Source: JANMEB01 sp041745295 (GTDB lineage Bacteria > Planctomycetota > Planctomycetia > Pirellulales > Pirellulaceae). Taken from it: 64,000 nucleotides of DNA. A program made the translations under genes and the position numbers. Shown here piece after piece: positions 34,503 to 42,641 of the stretch. The notes below the pieces were generated by a model. The model worked only from the letters and a program-made list of their open reading frames with translations, did not search any database and had not been told where the DNA came from. Where the stretch lies: positions 62,001 to 126,000 of the forward strand of contig JBGTJE010000028.1 of the NCBI GenBank assembly GCA_041745295.1, read 5' to 3'. The number at the start of each line of letters is the position of its first letter. Within the stretch, counting starts at the first letter, position 1.

Positions 34503-36373
34503 CCCAAGGCAGTTCGAATCGTCTGTTCGATTCCCGTCGCATCCAAATTCAATTCCCGAAGCAATTCGGCCCGCTCCCCGTGTTCAACAAAATGATCGGG
34601 AATACCAAGGCGGCGAACGTGCGACGACTTGATGCCGTGATCGGAGGCGAATTCCAAAACCGCACTTCCGAAGCCCGCCATCAGCATCGCTTCCTCGACC
34701 GTAAGCACGATCCGAGCTTGCTCCAGCGCCCGCCGCACGACGGCTTGATCGAGAGGCTTGACGAAACGCATGTTGACGACGCCGACTTGAATCTGATCCG
34801 CCCGCAGAGCTTCAGCGGCCTTGACGCAATCGTTCAACAAAGTCCCAGCGCATAAGATGATCGCGTCCACGCCCCAGCCCAAAATCTCGGCTTTGCCCAA
34901 CTCGATCGGCTGAAGCGGTCGCGACAAATCGCTGGCGTTGTCTTTGGGATAACGGATCGCACAGGGACTGTTGTGCTGCAAGGCGAAATCCAGCATCGCC
35001 CCTACATCGTTGGCATCGCCGGGCGCCATGACGACCATATTCGGCAAGACTCGCATGTAGCCCAAGTCAAACGTGCCGTGATGCGTCGGGCCGTCGGGAC
35101 CAGTAATCCCGGAGCGGTCCAACATGAACGCGACCGGGAGATTTTGCAGACAGACTTCCTGGAAGACTTGATCGTACGCACGTTGGAGGAAGGTGCTGTA
35201 AATGTCTACGATCGGCCGCATGCCGGCTTTGGCTTGGCCCGCGGCGAAGGCAACCGCATGCGATTCGCAAATGCCCGTATCGAAAAATCGCGTCGGGAAC
35301 TGGTTGCGGATAGTCTCCAGCTTATTCCCCTGGCACATAGCGGCCGTGAGAACGGTGACCAACGGATTGTGCGTGAGCTGATCGAGGATCGCGTCGCTGG
35401 CGTGGTCGGTGTATGCCTTGCGGGGCGACTTGGACTTGACCAACGCTTGATTGCCTTGCCGTTCAAATGTGGGCGGAGTGTGAAAATAAACGGGGTCCTC
35501 GGCGGCCGGCTCGAAACCAAAACCCTTCTTGGTGATTACGTGCAACAAAATCGGTCCTTCAAGCTGCTGGACCATTTTCAAATATTTGCGGAGAAGCGCC
35601 ACGTCGTGTCCGTCGATCGGACCGAAATAGCGAAAGCCGAATTCTTCGAACAGCATCCCACCACATAATCCGGCCTTCACCCCCTCCTTGATTTGAGCCA
35701 GCATTCGCTCGGTCGGATCGCCGAACAGCGGGACATGATTGAGTATCCCCACAACCTCGGACTTGAGCCCCTTGTAAAACGACGTGGTGCGCAGCCGATC
35801 CAAATACTTGGCCAACCCGCCGACGCGGGGACAAATCGACATCTCGTTGTCGTTGAGGATGACTAGCACATCGCTTTTCAATTCGCCGGCGTGGTTGAAT
35901 GCCTCAAAGACGATCCCGGACGGCAACGCTCCATCGCCGATGACAGCTACCGCGCGGCGGTCCGAGTGGCCTTGGAGATTGTCGCCGCTGTGGAGACCGA
36001 CCATCGTTGAAACGCTGCATCCCGCGTGACCGGTCATGAACAGGTCGTAAGGGCTCTCGTGAGGGTTTGGATACCCCATCAATCCGCCCTTGGTGCGAAT
36101 CGTCGAAAATTTTTCGTAGCGTCCCGTGATCAGTTTGTGCGGATAGATCTGGTGTCCGGTGTCCCAGATCAGCCGGTCGCGGCTAAAGTCGAACACGCTG
36201 TGCAACGCCAGGCACAACTCGACGACACCTAAGTTCGAGGCAAAATGCGCGGGCCGAATGCTCAACAGCGAGTAGAGCGTTTCGCGAATCTCTCCGGCCA
36301 AGCCATTCAACTGTTCGACGGACATCGATTGCAGTTCGAGCGGCGAGCGAAGTTGGGATAATACGTTCGACAT
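34457..36373 (-). CDS. dxs: 1-deoxy-D-xylulose-5-phosphate synthase
   Basis: 638 residues from ATG 36373. The thiamine-diphosphate enzyme that starts the MEP isoprenoid pathway from pyruvate and glyceraldehyde 3-phosphate. HFASNLGVVELCLALH, DTGHQIYPHKLITGR, FMTGHAGCSVSTMVGL and VIGDGALPSGIVFEAFNHAG show the ThDP domain; the transketolase-type middle domain has FFDTGICESHAVAFAAG and DRSGITGPDGPTHHG. The His of the usual GHSSTS motif is kept, with AGCSVST following. The C-terminus overlaps nadK by 46 nt. Upstream ispA is 13 nt away. Confidence 0.96.
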   Translation of the reverse strand: MSNVLSQLRSPLELQSMSVEQLNGLAGEIRETLYSLLSIRPAHFASNLGVVELCLALHSVFDFSRDRLIWDTGHQIYPHKLITGRYEKFSTIRTKGGLMGYPNPHESPYDLFMTGHAGCSVSTMVGLHSGDNLQGHSDRRAVAVIGDGALPSGIVFEAFNHAGELKSDVLVILNDNEMSICPRVGGLAKYLDRLRTTSFYKGLKSEVVGILNHVPLFGDPTERMLAQIKEGVKAGLCGGMLFEEFGFRYFGPIDGHDVALLRKYLKMVQQLEGPILLHVITKKGFGFEPAAEDPVYFHTPPTFERQGNQALVKSKSPRKAYTDHASDAILDQLTHNPLVTVLTAAMCQGNKLETIRNQFPTRFFDTGICESHAVAFAAGQAKAGMRPIVDIYSTFLQRAYDQVFQEVCLQNLPVAFMLDRSGITGPDGPTHHGTFDLGYMRVLPNMVVMAPGDANDVGAMLDFALQHNSPCAIRYPKDNASDLSRPLQPIELGKAEILGWGVDAIILCAGTLLNDCVKAAEALRADQIQVGVVNMRFVKPLDQAVVRRALEQARIVLTVEEAMLMAGFGSAVLEFASDHGIKSSHVRRLGIPDHFVEHGERAELLRELNLDATGIEQTIRTALGCLTPTPHSALRTVH

Positions 36374-36386
36374 AGTTTGAGTCTGA

Positions 36387-37283
36387 CTAGTGTTTGCGGT
36401 CGACAAGTCGTGTAACAAAATCTCGTAGCGGGTCGGCGGCTGGGCCGAAAACTTCTAAGTGTCCGAAAGCCTGGTCGATCAGATGTTGCGATTGTTCGCG
36501 GCTATTCCGGTCGCCCACCAGTTGCGGGTAGGTCGATTTCCCCCGCCCCTGATCTTTGCCGACCACCTTCCCCATGTGCGTTTCCTGTCCATGCACGTCG
36601 AGCAAGTCATCGATGATTTGAAACGACAAGCCGAACAGTCGTCCGAACTCGGACAAATGCGCGGTCCGAACTGCGTCGGCACTCGCCGTTAAACCACCCA
36701 GGTACGCCGCCGCCGAAAACAATGCGGCGGTCTTGCGAACATGAATCGATTCCAGGTCCTCTATTGTAAGCTGCCGGTTTTCGGCCGCCAAATCCGCGGC
36801 TTGGCCACCGATCAAATGACAGGCGCCAGCAGCAGTGGCCAGGACTTGGATGCAGCGAACAGCAGTTCCTGCGGGCCGCACTTCGGTGGCCAAGACCTCA
36901 AACGCTTGCGTCAACAACGCATCGCCGACGAGGATTGCGGTTGATTCGCCAAACTGGATGTGGCAGGTCGGTCGACCGCGCCGTAGGTCGTCGTCGTCCA
37001 TCGCCGGCAAATCGTCGTGGACCAGCGAATAGGTGTGGATCATCTCGACCGCACAAGCCACACCGAGCGCATCGGACGGACGACCGCCGCAGGCTTGATG
37101 GGCCAGCAAGACCATCAGCGGACGAAGTCGCTTGCCGGGGGCAAGCAGGCAATATTGAATCGCCTCTTGCAATCGGCGCGGGCAGCCGGGGCTGTACCGC
37201 ACGTGCTCCGCCAAGCGATCGTCAATCCTTTGACGCAACGCCTGCATATTGATCAAGTTTGTTTCGAGCGAGCCTAACGCCAT
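36387..37283 (-). CDS. ispA: Polyprenyl (geranyl/farnesyl) diphosphate synthase
   Basis: 298 residues from ATG 37283, which has AAGG 8 nt upstream; ATG 37247 and an upstream frame to 37334 are alternatives. Condenses isopentenyl and allylic diphosphates. The first aspartate-rich motif is in HTYSLVHDDLPAMDDDDLRRG, the second is FQIIDDLLDVHG, and GKRLRPLMVLLA precedes them. The pairing with dxs downstream is common in bacteria. Product length cannot be read securely from the sequence. Confidence 0.94.
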   Translation of the reverse strand: MALGSLETNLINMQALRQRIDDRLAEHVRYSPGCPRRLQEAIQYCLLAPGKRLRPLMVLLAHQACGGRPSDALGVACAVEMIHTYSLVHDDLPAMDDDDLRRGRPTCHIQFGESTAILVGDALLTQAFEVLATEVRPAGTAVRCIQVLATAAGACHLIGGQAADLAAENRQLTIEDLESIHVRKTAALFSAAAYLGGLTASADAVRTAHLSEFGRLFGLSFQIIDDLLDVHGQETHMGKVVGKDQGRGKSTYPQLVGDRNSREQSQHLIDQAFGHLEVFGPAADPLRDFVTRLVDRKH

Positions 37284-37380
37284 GGCAAAGCCTTGTGGGA
37301 GCAAATCGCCAACCTCCACTGTACCAGAAATCAACTTGTATTTATAGCGCAGGAATCGAATGGTACCGATTCTTATTCAT

Positions 37381-37475
37381 AGTAGCCATCACGCTCCGCG
37401 TGATGAAAGCTGTCCCGACGAGTGGTTACGCGTTTATGGAGAAATCGCTTTCCTCTCGCGGAGCGAGAGGGCTAC
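37381..37475. repeat. Inverted repeat with palindromic arms inside the xse-isp operon
   Basis: AGTAGCCATCACGCTCCGCG at 37381 and the inverted GAGCGAGAGGGCTAC near 37461-37475. Each arm is itself a hairpin (CATCACGC-tcc-GCGTGATG and CCTCTCGC-gga-GCGAGAGG). It occupies the gap between xseB and ispA. Confidence 0.75.
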
Positions 37476-37526
37476 AAACAATCGTCCAACGATCCATAGC
37501 AGTGGTTCTGACGGCGATTGCGAACC

Positions 37527-37853
37527 TTAAAACAACCGGTCGGCTTCTTGTTCGGACGATCGTTTCGCAGCGCCGCTTCGCGGCGGGTCGTTGGTCGACG
37601 GATCCGCAAAATCCTTCAGGCGAGCTGTTCCGTCCGCCTCGACTTTGACCACGAGTGCAATCCGCTCCTCCGCTTCGTGCAACCGCTGGTGGCAATGCCG
37701 CAAATGCCGCAACCCGGCTTCGAAGATTCTCAACGACTCGCTCAAGTCCATATGGCCGGTTTCGAGCTGTTGGACAATAGATTCCAATTGCTTGAGATGG
37801 TGCTCAAAGCTCTCCGCAACGATTTCGTCCGGCGGTTTTTGTTTTTTGCTCAT
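37527..37853 (-). CDS. xseB: Exodeoxyribonuclease VII small subunit
   Basis: 108 residues. The XseB pattern is clear: ESFEHHLKQLESIVQQLETG followed by MDLSESLRIFEAG and LHEAEERIALV. It assembles in several copies around XseA to make the single-strand-specific nuclease used in mismatch repair and single-strand degradation. The family is usually about 80 residues, and the C-terminal ~30 (GTARLKDFADPSTNDPPRS...) are an Asp/Ser/Arg-rich extension. xseA lies 106 nt upstream. Confidence 0.93.
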   Translation of the reverse strand: MSKKQKPPDEIVAESFEHHLKQLESIVQQLETGHMDLSESLRIFEAGLRHLRHCHQRLHEAEERIALVVKVEADGTARLKDFADPSTNDPPRSGAAKRSSEQEADRLF

Positions 37854-37896
37854 AACTATTGGTCCCGACTAAATGCTAACCCGTGAGCCAAAAGCC

Positions 37897-37932
37897 TTCT
37901 CACTCTGCCCTCTCTCCCGGAAAAATGGAACG
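37897..37932. repeat. Decayed CCCTCACCCT-type element
   Basis: CTCACTCTGCCCTCTCTCCC followed by GGAAAAATGGAACGAAACTG, a degraded version of the family, in the xseA-xseB gap. Confidence 0.45.
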
Positions 37933-37959
37933 AAACTGTTTTTCGAATTGGTTCAAATG

Positions 37960-39192
37960 CTATGAATCATTTGGGAGAGTGTTTTCTGTCCAGCGCCGCT
38001 CGACTCGACTTTGGAGGCGACCTTTCGAAAGTTGTGTTTCGATCAAGACCCCTTCGCGAACTTGTTCCACATCGGTCAGCGGCTGTCGATCTTCACCGAG
38101 CGTCAGGCTATAGCCGCGCGACAATACCTGGATCGGACTGATCGCTTGAAGACGCGCGGCAAGCTCCGCGGCTTTGGATTGATGGCGGCGAAACGAATGC
38201 ACCAACCCGCGGGCGACCCGATCACCGCATTGATCACAATACTGCCAAGCCAATTGAATTCGATCCAGCGGCCGCCGCAGCGTCGGATGACTGGTTACTG
38301 CCGTCAGTCGCTCCCTGGCTTGATCGGCGCGGCGCGTCAACGCCGACCGCAAACGAGATGACCATTGCTCGAGCCGGTGCGCGATCTGACGTCCGTCGGG
38401 AACGATCAGTTCGCCGGCCTGGCTGGGAGTCAGTGCTCGAACGTCGGCAACCAAATCGCAAAGTGTCACGTCGACTTCGTGTCCGACCGCGGAAATGACC
38501 GGAAGGCGGCAAACAAATACGGCCCGCACGACGCGTTCGTCGTTGAAGCAAGCAATGTCTTCCTGGCTGCCGCCGCCGCGAGTCACGATCAGGGCCTCAA
38601 GAGCCGGCCGCATCCGCTCGGCCGCCGAAATGGCTTCGACAATCTGCGGTGGCGCGGTGTCCCCTTGGACTTGGGTCGGAAATAGATACAGCTCCACGTC
38701 GCGCCAGCGGCGACGGATCACTTGGATGACGTCGTGAATGGCGGCCCCAGCCGGACTGGTGACAATTCCTATCCGCCGCGCGTAATTCGGCAAGGATTTC
38801 TTGTGCTGCGCATCGAACAACCCTTCGGCCTTGAGCTTTTGAAAGAGTTGTTGAAACGCCAATTGCTGAGCGCCGATTCCAAACGGCTCAAGCTGGTGGA
38901 CGATCAGTTGATATGTCCCCCGCGGGCCATAGAGTTGGATCGCGCCGCGGCAGACAACTTCTTGGCCGTCTTCAAGCTGGAAGCGGAGCCGCTGTGCTGT
39001 CGATCGCCAAATCGTGGCCCGGATTTGAGACGCCTTATCCTTGAGCACAAAATAAACATGGCCGGAACTGGAGGTCGTGAGATCGACGATTTCGCCCGCA
39101 ACGGCAACGCGGACGAACGACGATTCGACCACCTGTTTGAGCTGCAGTGTCAGCTCGGATACGGACAAAATGTTTTCAGGATCGGCCGTCAT
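37960..39192 (-). CDS. xseA: Exodeoxyribonuclease VII large subunit
   Basis: 410 residues. An N-terminal OB-fold (SVSELTLQLKQVVESSF; VAGEIVDLTTSSSGHVYFVL) is followed by the catalytic core. The core shows RRIGIVTSPAGAAIHDVIQV, VTRGGGSQEDIACFNDE, VISAVGHEVDVTLCDLVADV and AlTPSQAGE; these Asp, Arg and His motifs define the family. The C-terminal coiled coil and the GYSLT strand complete it. First gene of the xseA-xseB-ispA-dxs-nadK run. ATG 39192. Confidence 0.95.
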   Translation of the reverse strand: MTADPENILSVSELTLQLKQVVESSFVRVAVAGEIVDLTTSSSGHVYFVLKDKASQIRATIWRSTAQRLRFQLEDGQEVVCRGAIQLYGPRGTYQLIVHQLEPFGIGAQQLAFQQLFQKLKAEGLFDAQHKKSLPNYARRIGIVTSPAGAAIHDVIQVIRRRWRDVELYLFPTQVQGDTAPPQIVEAISAAERMRPALEALIVTRGGGSQEDIACFNDERVVRAVFVCRLPVISAVGHEVDVTLCDLVADVRALTPSQAGELIVPDGRQIAHRLEQWSSRLRSALTRRADQARERLTAVTSHPTLRRPLDRIQLAWQYCDQCGDRVARGLVHSFRRHQSKAAELAARLQAISPIQVLSRGYSLTLGEDRQPLTDVEQVREGVLIETQLSKGRLQSRVERRWTENTLPNDS

Positions 39193-39246
39193 CGTTGTTC
39201 ATTCGACTTAGTAAATCGACCTCAACTTGAGTCCAACCCAGCTTGT

Positions 39247-39343
39247 GTCATTCCGGGCTGAGACCCGGAATCCACATTTCAAGGAAGGAGGAATTGCCAT
39301 ATCGCGCAGACCGAAATTGGATTCCCGCCTTCGCGGGGATAAC
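39247..39343. repeat. GTCATTCC-type element
   Basis: Starts GTCATTCCGGGCTGAGACCC and contains ATTCCCGCCTTCGCGGGGAT near the right end, which is a degraded version of the inverted terminus seen at 12346-12443. Confidence 0.75.
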
Positions 39344-39515
39344 TAATTGCTGCTCGGTTCGATTCGGATAGGCATTTTAAGCGAAAGTTCGCGCGAAGAG
39401 TGATTCAACCTCCCAGCGCTTCAATGTAACAAAGAGTGGTGAGTTCCGCCTTACCGACGGTCGTTGTCAAGCCGCAATTCCGGCCCCATAATGCTCCATT
39501 CCTTTTGTGGCCGAA

Positions 39516-39536
39516 CACTGGCAGAGCCAGTGGCAC
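39516..39536. repeat. CACTGGC palindrome, single unit
   Basis: CACTGGCAGAGCCAGTGGCA, one arm without a partner, 92 bp before guaB. Confidence 0.8.
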
Positions 39537-39628
39537 ACAAGCCGAAGAATTCCCTAGGGGCATGAGTCGTCCTGGCGATCATCGAAAGTCTCCGTCTGGG
39601 GCGGCGGCCTTGAACCTTGAGGTTGGCA

Positions 39629-41101
39629 ATGAAGCGCACGATTCGATCGATGGCCATCACTTTCGATGATGTTTTGCTGGCGCCGCAGATGAGCAAGATC
39701 GTTCCGGCGGACGTCGACGTCACCACGCGGCTGACGCGGCGGATTCGCCTCAACATCCCGCTTCTCAGTTCGCCGATGGACACAGTCACCGAAAGCGCCA
39801 TGGCGATTGCGCTCGCAAAGGTTGGCGGCTTGGGTGTGATTCACAAGAACATGTCGATCGAGTTGCAGACCAAAGAAGTCCACAAAGTGAAGCGCAGCGC
39901 CAACGGCGTGATCGACGATCCGGTGACCTTGCCCCCCGAAGCAACCGTGGGCAACGCGCGGGAGATCATGGACCAGCAAAATGTCTCGGGTGTGCCGATT
40001 GTGCTAGCGGATCGAACTTTGGTCGGAATATTGACGCGCAGAGATTTGCGGTTTCTCGAATCTTTACAAACTAAAATCTCGGAAGTAATGACCAAAGACC
40101 CGTTGGTGACGGCGAGGGGAATCGTATCGCTTGCACAAGCTGAGAAAATTTTAACGGATAAAAAAGTGGAGAAACTTTTACTGGTTGACGAATCTAACAA
40201 ACTATTGGGCCTCATCACGATCAAAGACATTGACATGATGAAGCGGTTCCCAAACGCTTGCAAAGATGCGCAAGGTCGCTTGCGGGTTGGCGCCGCTGTT
40301 GGCGTCAAAGATTTGGAGCGGGCGGAACGGCTGATCGACAACGATGTCGACGTGTTGGTCGTCGATAGCGCCCATGGTCACTCGAGCAATGTGATCGAAA
40401 CGGTCAAAGCGATCAAAAGTCGTTGGGATATCGACGTGATCGCCGGCAATGTGGCGACAGCCGAAGGCTGCCGCGCGTTGATCGATGCCGGTGCCGACGC
40501 CGTCAAGGTCGGGATCGGACCAGGTTCGATTTGCACGACGCGAGTGGTCAGCGGGGTGGGCGTTCCGCAAATCACGGCCATCATGGACGCGGCCGAAGTT
40601 GCGGATGAACACGACATACCTGTGATCGGCGATGGCGGAATCCGTTACAGCGGAGACATCACCAAAGCGATCGCGGCCGGGGCTTCGAGCGTGATGATCG
40701 GCGGCTTGTTCGCCGGTCTAGTCGAGAGCCCGGGCGAGATGATTTTGTACCAGGGTCGCAGCTTCAAAGTTTACCGAGGGATGGGCTCGCTGGGCGCGAT
40801 GTACAAAGGCTCCAGCGAACGATACCGCCAAAGTCGAGACGACGGACTTGCAAAATTCGTTCCAGAAGGCGTCGAAGGTCGCGTTCCCTTCAAGGGGAAT
40901 TTGGGCGACTTCGTCTACCAACTGGCCGGAGGCTTGCGAGCCGGAATGGGATACTGCGGTACCCAAACGATCGAACAGTTGCGCACCGAGGCGCAATTCA
41001 TACAAGTTTCTTCGGCGAGTGTAAGAGAGAGTCACCCCCATGACATCGCGATCACACAAGAGTCGCCCAACTACAGCGCCGAAAGTTCGCGGACGGACTA
41101 A
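39629..41101 (+). CDS. guaB: Inosine-5'-monophosphate dehydrogenase
   Basis: 490 residues from ATG 39629, with GAGG 6 nt upstream; a TTG at 39617 is in frame but less likely. Oxidises IMP to XMP in guanine nucleotide synthesis. The TIM barrel carries ITFDDVLLAPQMSKI, DSAHGHSSNVIETV and the active loop GPGSICTTRVVSGVG with nucleophile Cys302. A pair of CBS domains is inserted after residue ~90 (VSGVPIVLADRTLVGILTRR; KLLLVDESNKLLGLITIKD). The flap motif has YRGMGSLGAM. The end overlaps the next gene by 62 nt. Confidence 0.97.
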   Translation: MKRTIRSMAITFDDVLLAPQMSKIVPADVDVTTRLTRRIRLNIPLLSSPMDTVTESAMAIALAKVGGLGVIHKNMSIELQTKEVHKVKRSANGVIDDPVTLPPEATVGNAREIMDQQNVSGVPIVLADRTLVGILTRRDLRFLESLQTKISEVMTKDPLVTARGIVSLAQAEKILTDKKVEKLLLVDESNKLLGLITIKDIDMMKRFPNACKDAQGRLRVGAAVGVKDLERAERLIDNDVDVLVVDSAHGHSSNVIETVKAIKSRWDIDVIAGNVATAEGCRALIDAGADAVKVGIGPGSICTTRVVSGVGVPQITAIMDAAEVADEHDIPVIGDGGIRYSGDITKAIAAGASSVMIGGLFAGLVESPGEMILYQGRSFKVYRGMGSLGAMYKGSSERYRQSRDDGLAKFVPEGVEGRVPFKGNLGDFVYQLAGGLRAGMGYCGTQTIEQLRTEAQFIQVSSASVRESHPHDIAITQESPNYSAESSRTD

Positions 41102-42332
41102 CCCCAAAAAAACTGCCCCCCGGCGTTGGCTCTCGATTGCCTATCGGTGGGGCACTCACGGTCTGCTCGCCGTGGCCGCGACAACCGCAATTGCCCAATC
41201 AAACGAGCCGCAACGATTCAGTCCTCCCGTTCACGTGCAACCAGTCGGGTTGCAAAACGTTTTGCGAACTTCGGGATCCGAAGACCTGTACGGCGACGAT
41301 GAAAACGGCCTTCGTTGGCAGTCGGCCGATCAAAGCCACCGCCGACCCGCATCCGAAGTTCCCGCCGACAATGCCGTTTATCGCAAGTCGGTGGACGAGG
41401 GAGAGGACAATCGCGTTCAAGGGATCCTGATTAAAGACGATTCAGAAGCGAATCCGCCGCTCGCCGCTCCGATCGATGATCCATATTCTGATCGAAAGCC
41501 CAATCTGCGCACCGAGCACGGCGACAGCATTGCGGACTCTGCTTCCCTTCGCCGCTCCAGCAAGGGCAAACGTCGCGGTATCACTGCCGGCTATCAAGAA
41601 AAACAATCCCTTGGCGACCCGCTCCAAGAAAAACCTCAAGCGAACGGAGATCAAGATCCGCAGATTGGCGCGCAAAAGGAATCGACTTGCGGCGAGTATC
41701 GCCAGGAGTTGCTCAATCAGCCTATTACATCGTTGGATATCAATATCAGCGCCCCTCGTCCGAGCGAATTAGAACAACAAGACATCGACAAATCGTTGCT
41801 CACGCGCACGTGGTCGGATCGTCTGGGCAATGTGCTGGCGCAAGGGAAGTTGATCGATGTGCGTCAAGGATATGTCATTGTCGAGACCGATGGCGGCCGC
41901 CAAAACATTTCGGTTGCCCGCTTGAGTGACGCCGATCTCGGTGCCATCGCCGCAGTCTGGCGCGTACCGACGGAGTGCACCATCGGCGATATGGGAATGA
42001 CCGAACGCTGCTGGGCTCAACAAACCTACACTTGGAAGGCATCCGATCTCTGCCACAAGCCGCTGTATTTTGAGGACGAGCAATTGGAACGCTACGGACA
42101 TTCGGCCGGGCCGGTATTGCAGCCGATCAAGTCCACGGCGCATTTCTTCGTTCGAATGGTAACCTTGCCTTGTCAGATGAAACATCATCCGATCAACGAA
42201 TGCCAATACGCGTTGGGCTTTTATCGCCCGGGCAACTGTGCGCCTTGGCTCATCGACCCGATGCCGTTGTGCTTATGTGGCGTTCCCGAGGAAGCCGCCT
42301 TCTCCACTTCCACGGATTGCAATCTCCCCTAA
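41040..42332 (+). CDS. Secreted protein with SHD1-like domain, unknown function
   Basis: 430 residues from ATG 41040, overlapping guaB by 62 nt in another frame; later ATGs are absent near the overlap, so the start is plausible but unproven. It has a basic N-terminus (RSHKSRPTTAPKVRG...), a weak hydrophobic stretch (HGLLAVAATTAIAQS), and a ~190-residue disordered acidic linker. Then comes a segment like the SLA1 homology domain 1 (TRTWSDRLGNVLAQGKLIDV and QNISVARLSDADLGAI), common in planctomycetes. The C-terminal ~110 residues are Cys-rich (8-10 Cys, with CTIGDMGMTERCW) and unknown to me. Terminator follows at 42364. Confidence 0.72.
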   Translation: MTSRSHKSRPTTAPKVRGRTNPKKTAPRRWLSIAYRWGTHGLLAVAATTAIAQSNEPQRFSPPVHVQPVGLQNVLRTSGSEDLYGDDENGLRWQSADQSHRRPASEVPADNAVYRKSVDEGEDNRVQGILIKDDSEANPPLAAPIDDPYSDRKPNLRTEHGDSIADSASLRRSSKGKRRGITAGYQEKQSLGDPLQEKPQANGDQDPQIGAQKESTCGEYRQELLNQPITSLDINISAPRPSELEQQDIDKSLLTRTWSDRLGNVLAQGKLIDVRQGYVIVETDGGRQNISVARLSDADLGAIAAVWRVPTECTIGDMGMTERCWAQQTYTWKASDLCHKPLYFEDEQLERYGHSAGPVLQPIKSTAHFFVRMVTLPCQMKHHPINECQYALGFYRPGNCAPWLIDPMPLCLCGVPEEAAFSTSTDCNLP

Positions 42333-42363
42333 CAAATCATGTCTTGAGAGCGATTGGCTCGCG

Positions 42364-42402
42364 GAACGACCACGGCGCACAACCGTGGTCGTTCTTTTTC
42401 TT
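42364..42402 (+). terminator. Intrinsic terminator after the SHD1-like gene
   Basis: A perfect 12-bp stem GAACGACCACGG (42364-42375) / CCGTGGTCGTTC (42383-42394), 7-nt loop, then TTTTTCTT. It is 32 nt downstream of the stop at 42332 and is the best classical terminator in the window. Confidence 0.9.
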
Positions 42403-42465
42403 GAGAGCGAGTTGCACGTCCGTCGCAGCGCACGCCTTCCCTCAAACCGACGCCATTGACCTCTT

Positions 42466-42539
42466 CGTTTAACGCAGCCGCGGGCGCCGGCGTATAACTG
42501 GTGTAAGTTGCCGTCGCCCTCGGCTAGGCGATAAACGAA
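42466..42539. repeat. GTTTAAC/ATAAAC-bounded palindrome, copy 6
   Basis: CGTTTAACGCAGCCGCGGGC at the left; CTCGGCTAGGCGATAAACGA at the right. It lies between the terminator and the ELW-repeat gene stop. Confidence 0.75.
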
Positions 42540-42641
42540 GTGGGGCGATCGGCTCCTAAAAAAACCACCTATCGCTTGATCCTACAAGAACGACGCCGCG
42601 ACCGAGTCGCTGGGTCGGCGATCGATTGGTGGGATGGCGAA

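Larger units (their letters stand above)
39193..39628. other. Divergent intergenic region upstream of guaB and xseA
   Basis: Contains a GTCATTCC-type element (39247-39343) and a CACTGGC palindrome (39516-39536). Promoters for xseA and guaB are expected here; none was recognised with confidence. A GAGG ribosome site (39619-39622) precedes guaB. Confidence 0.55.
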
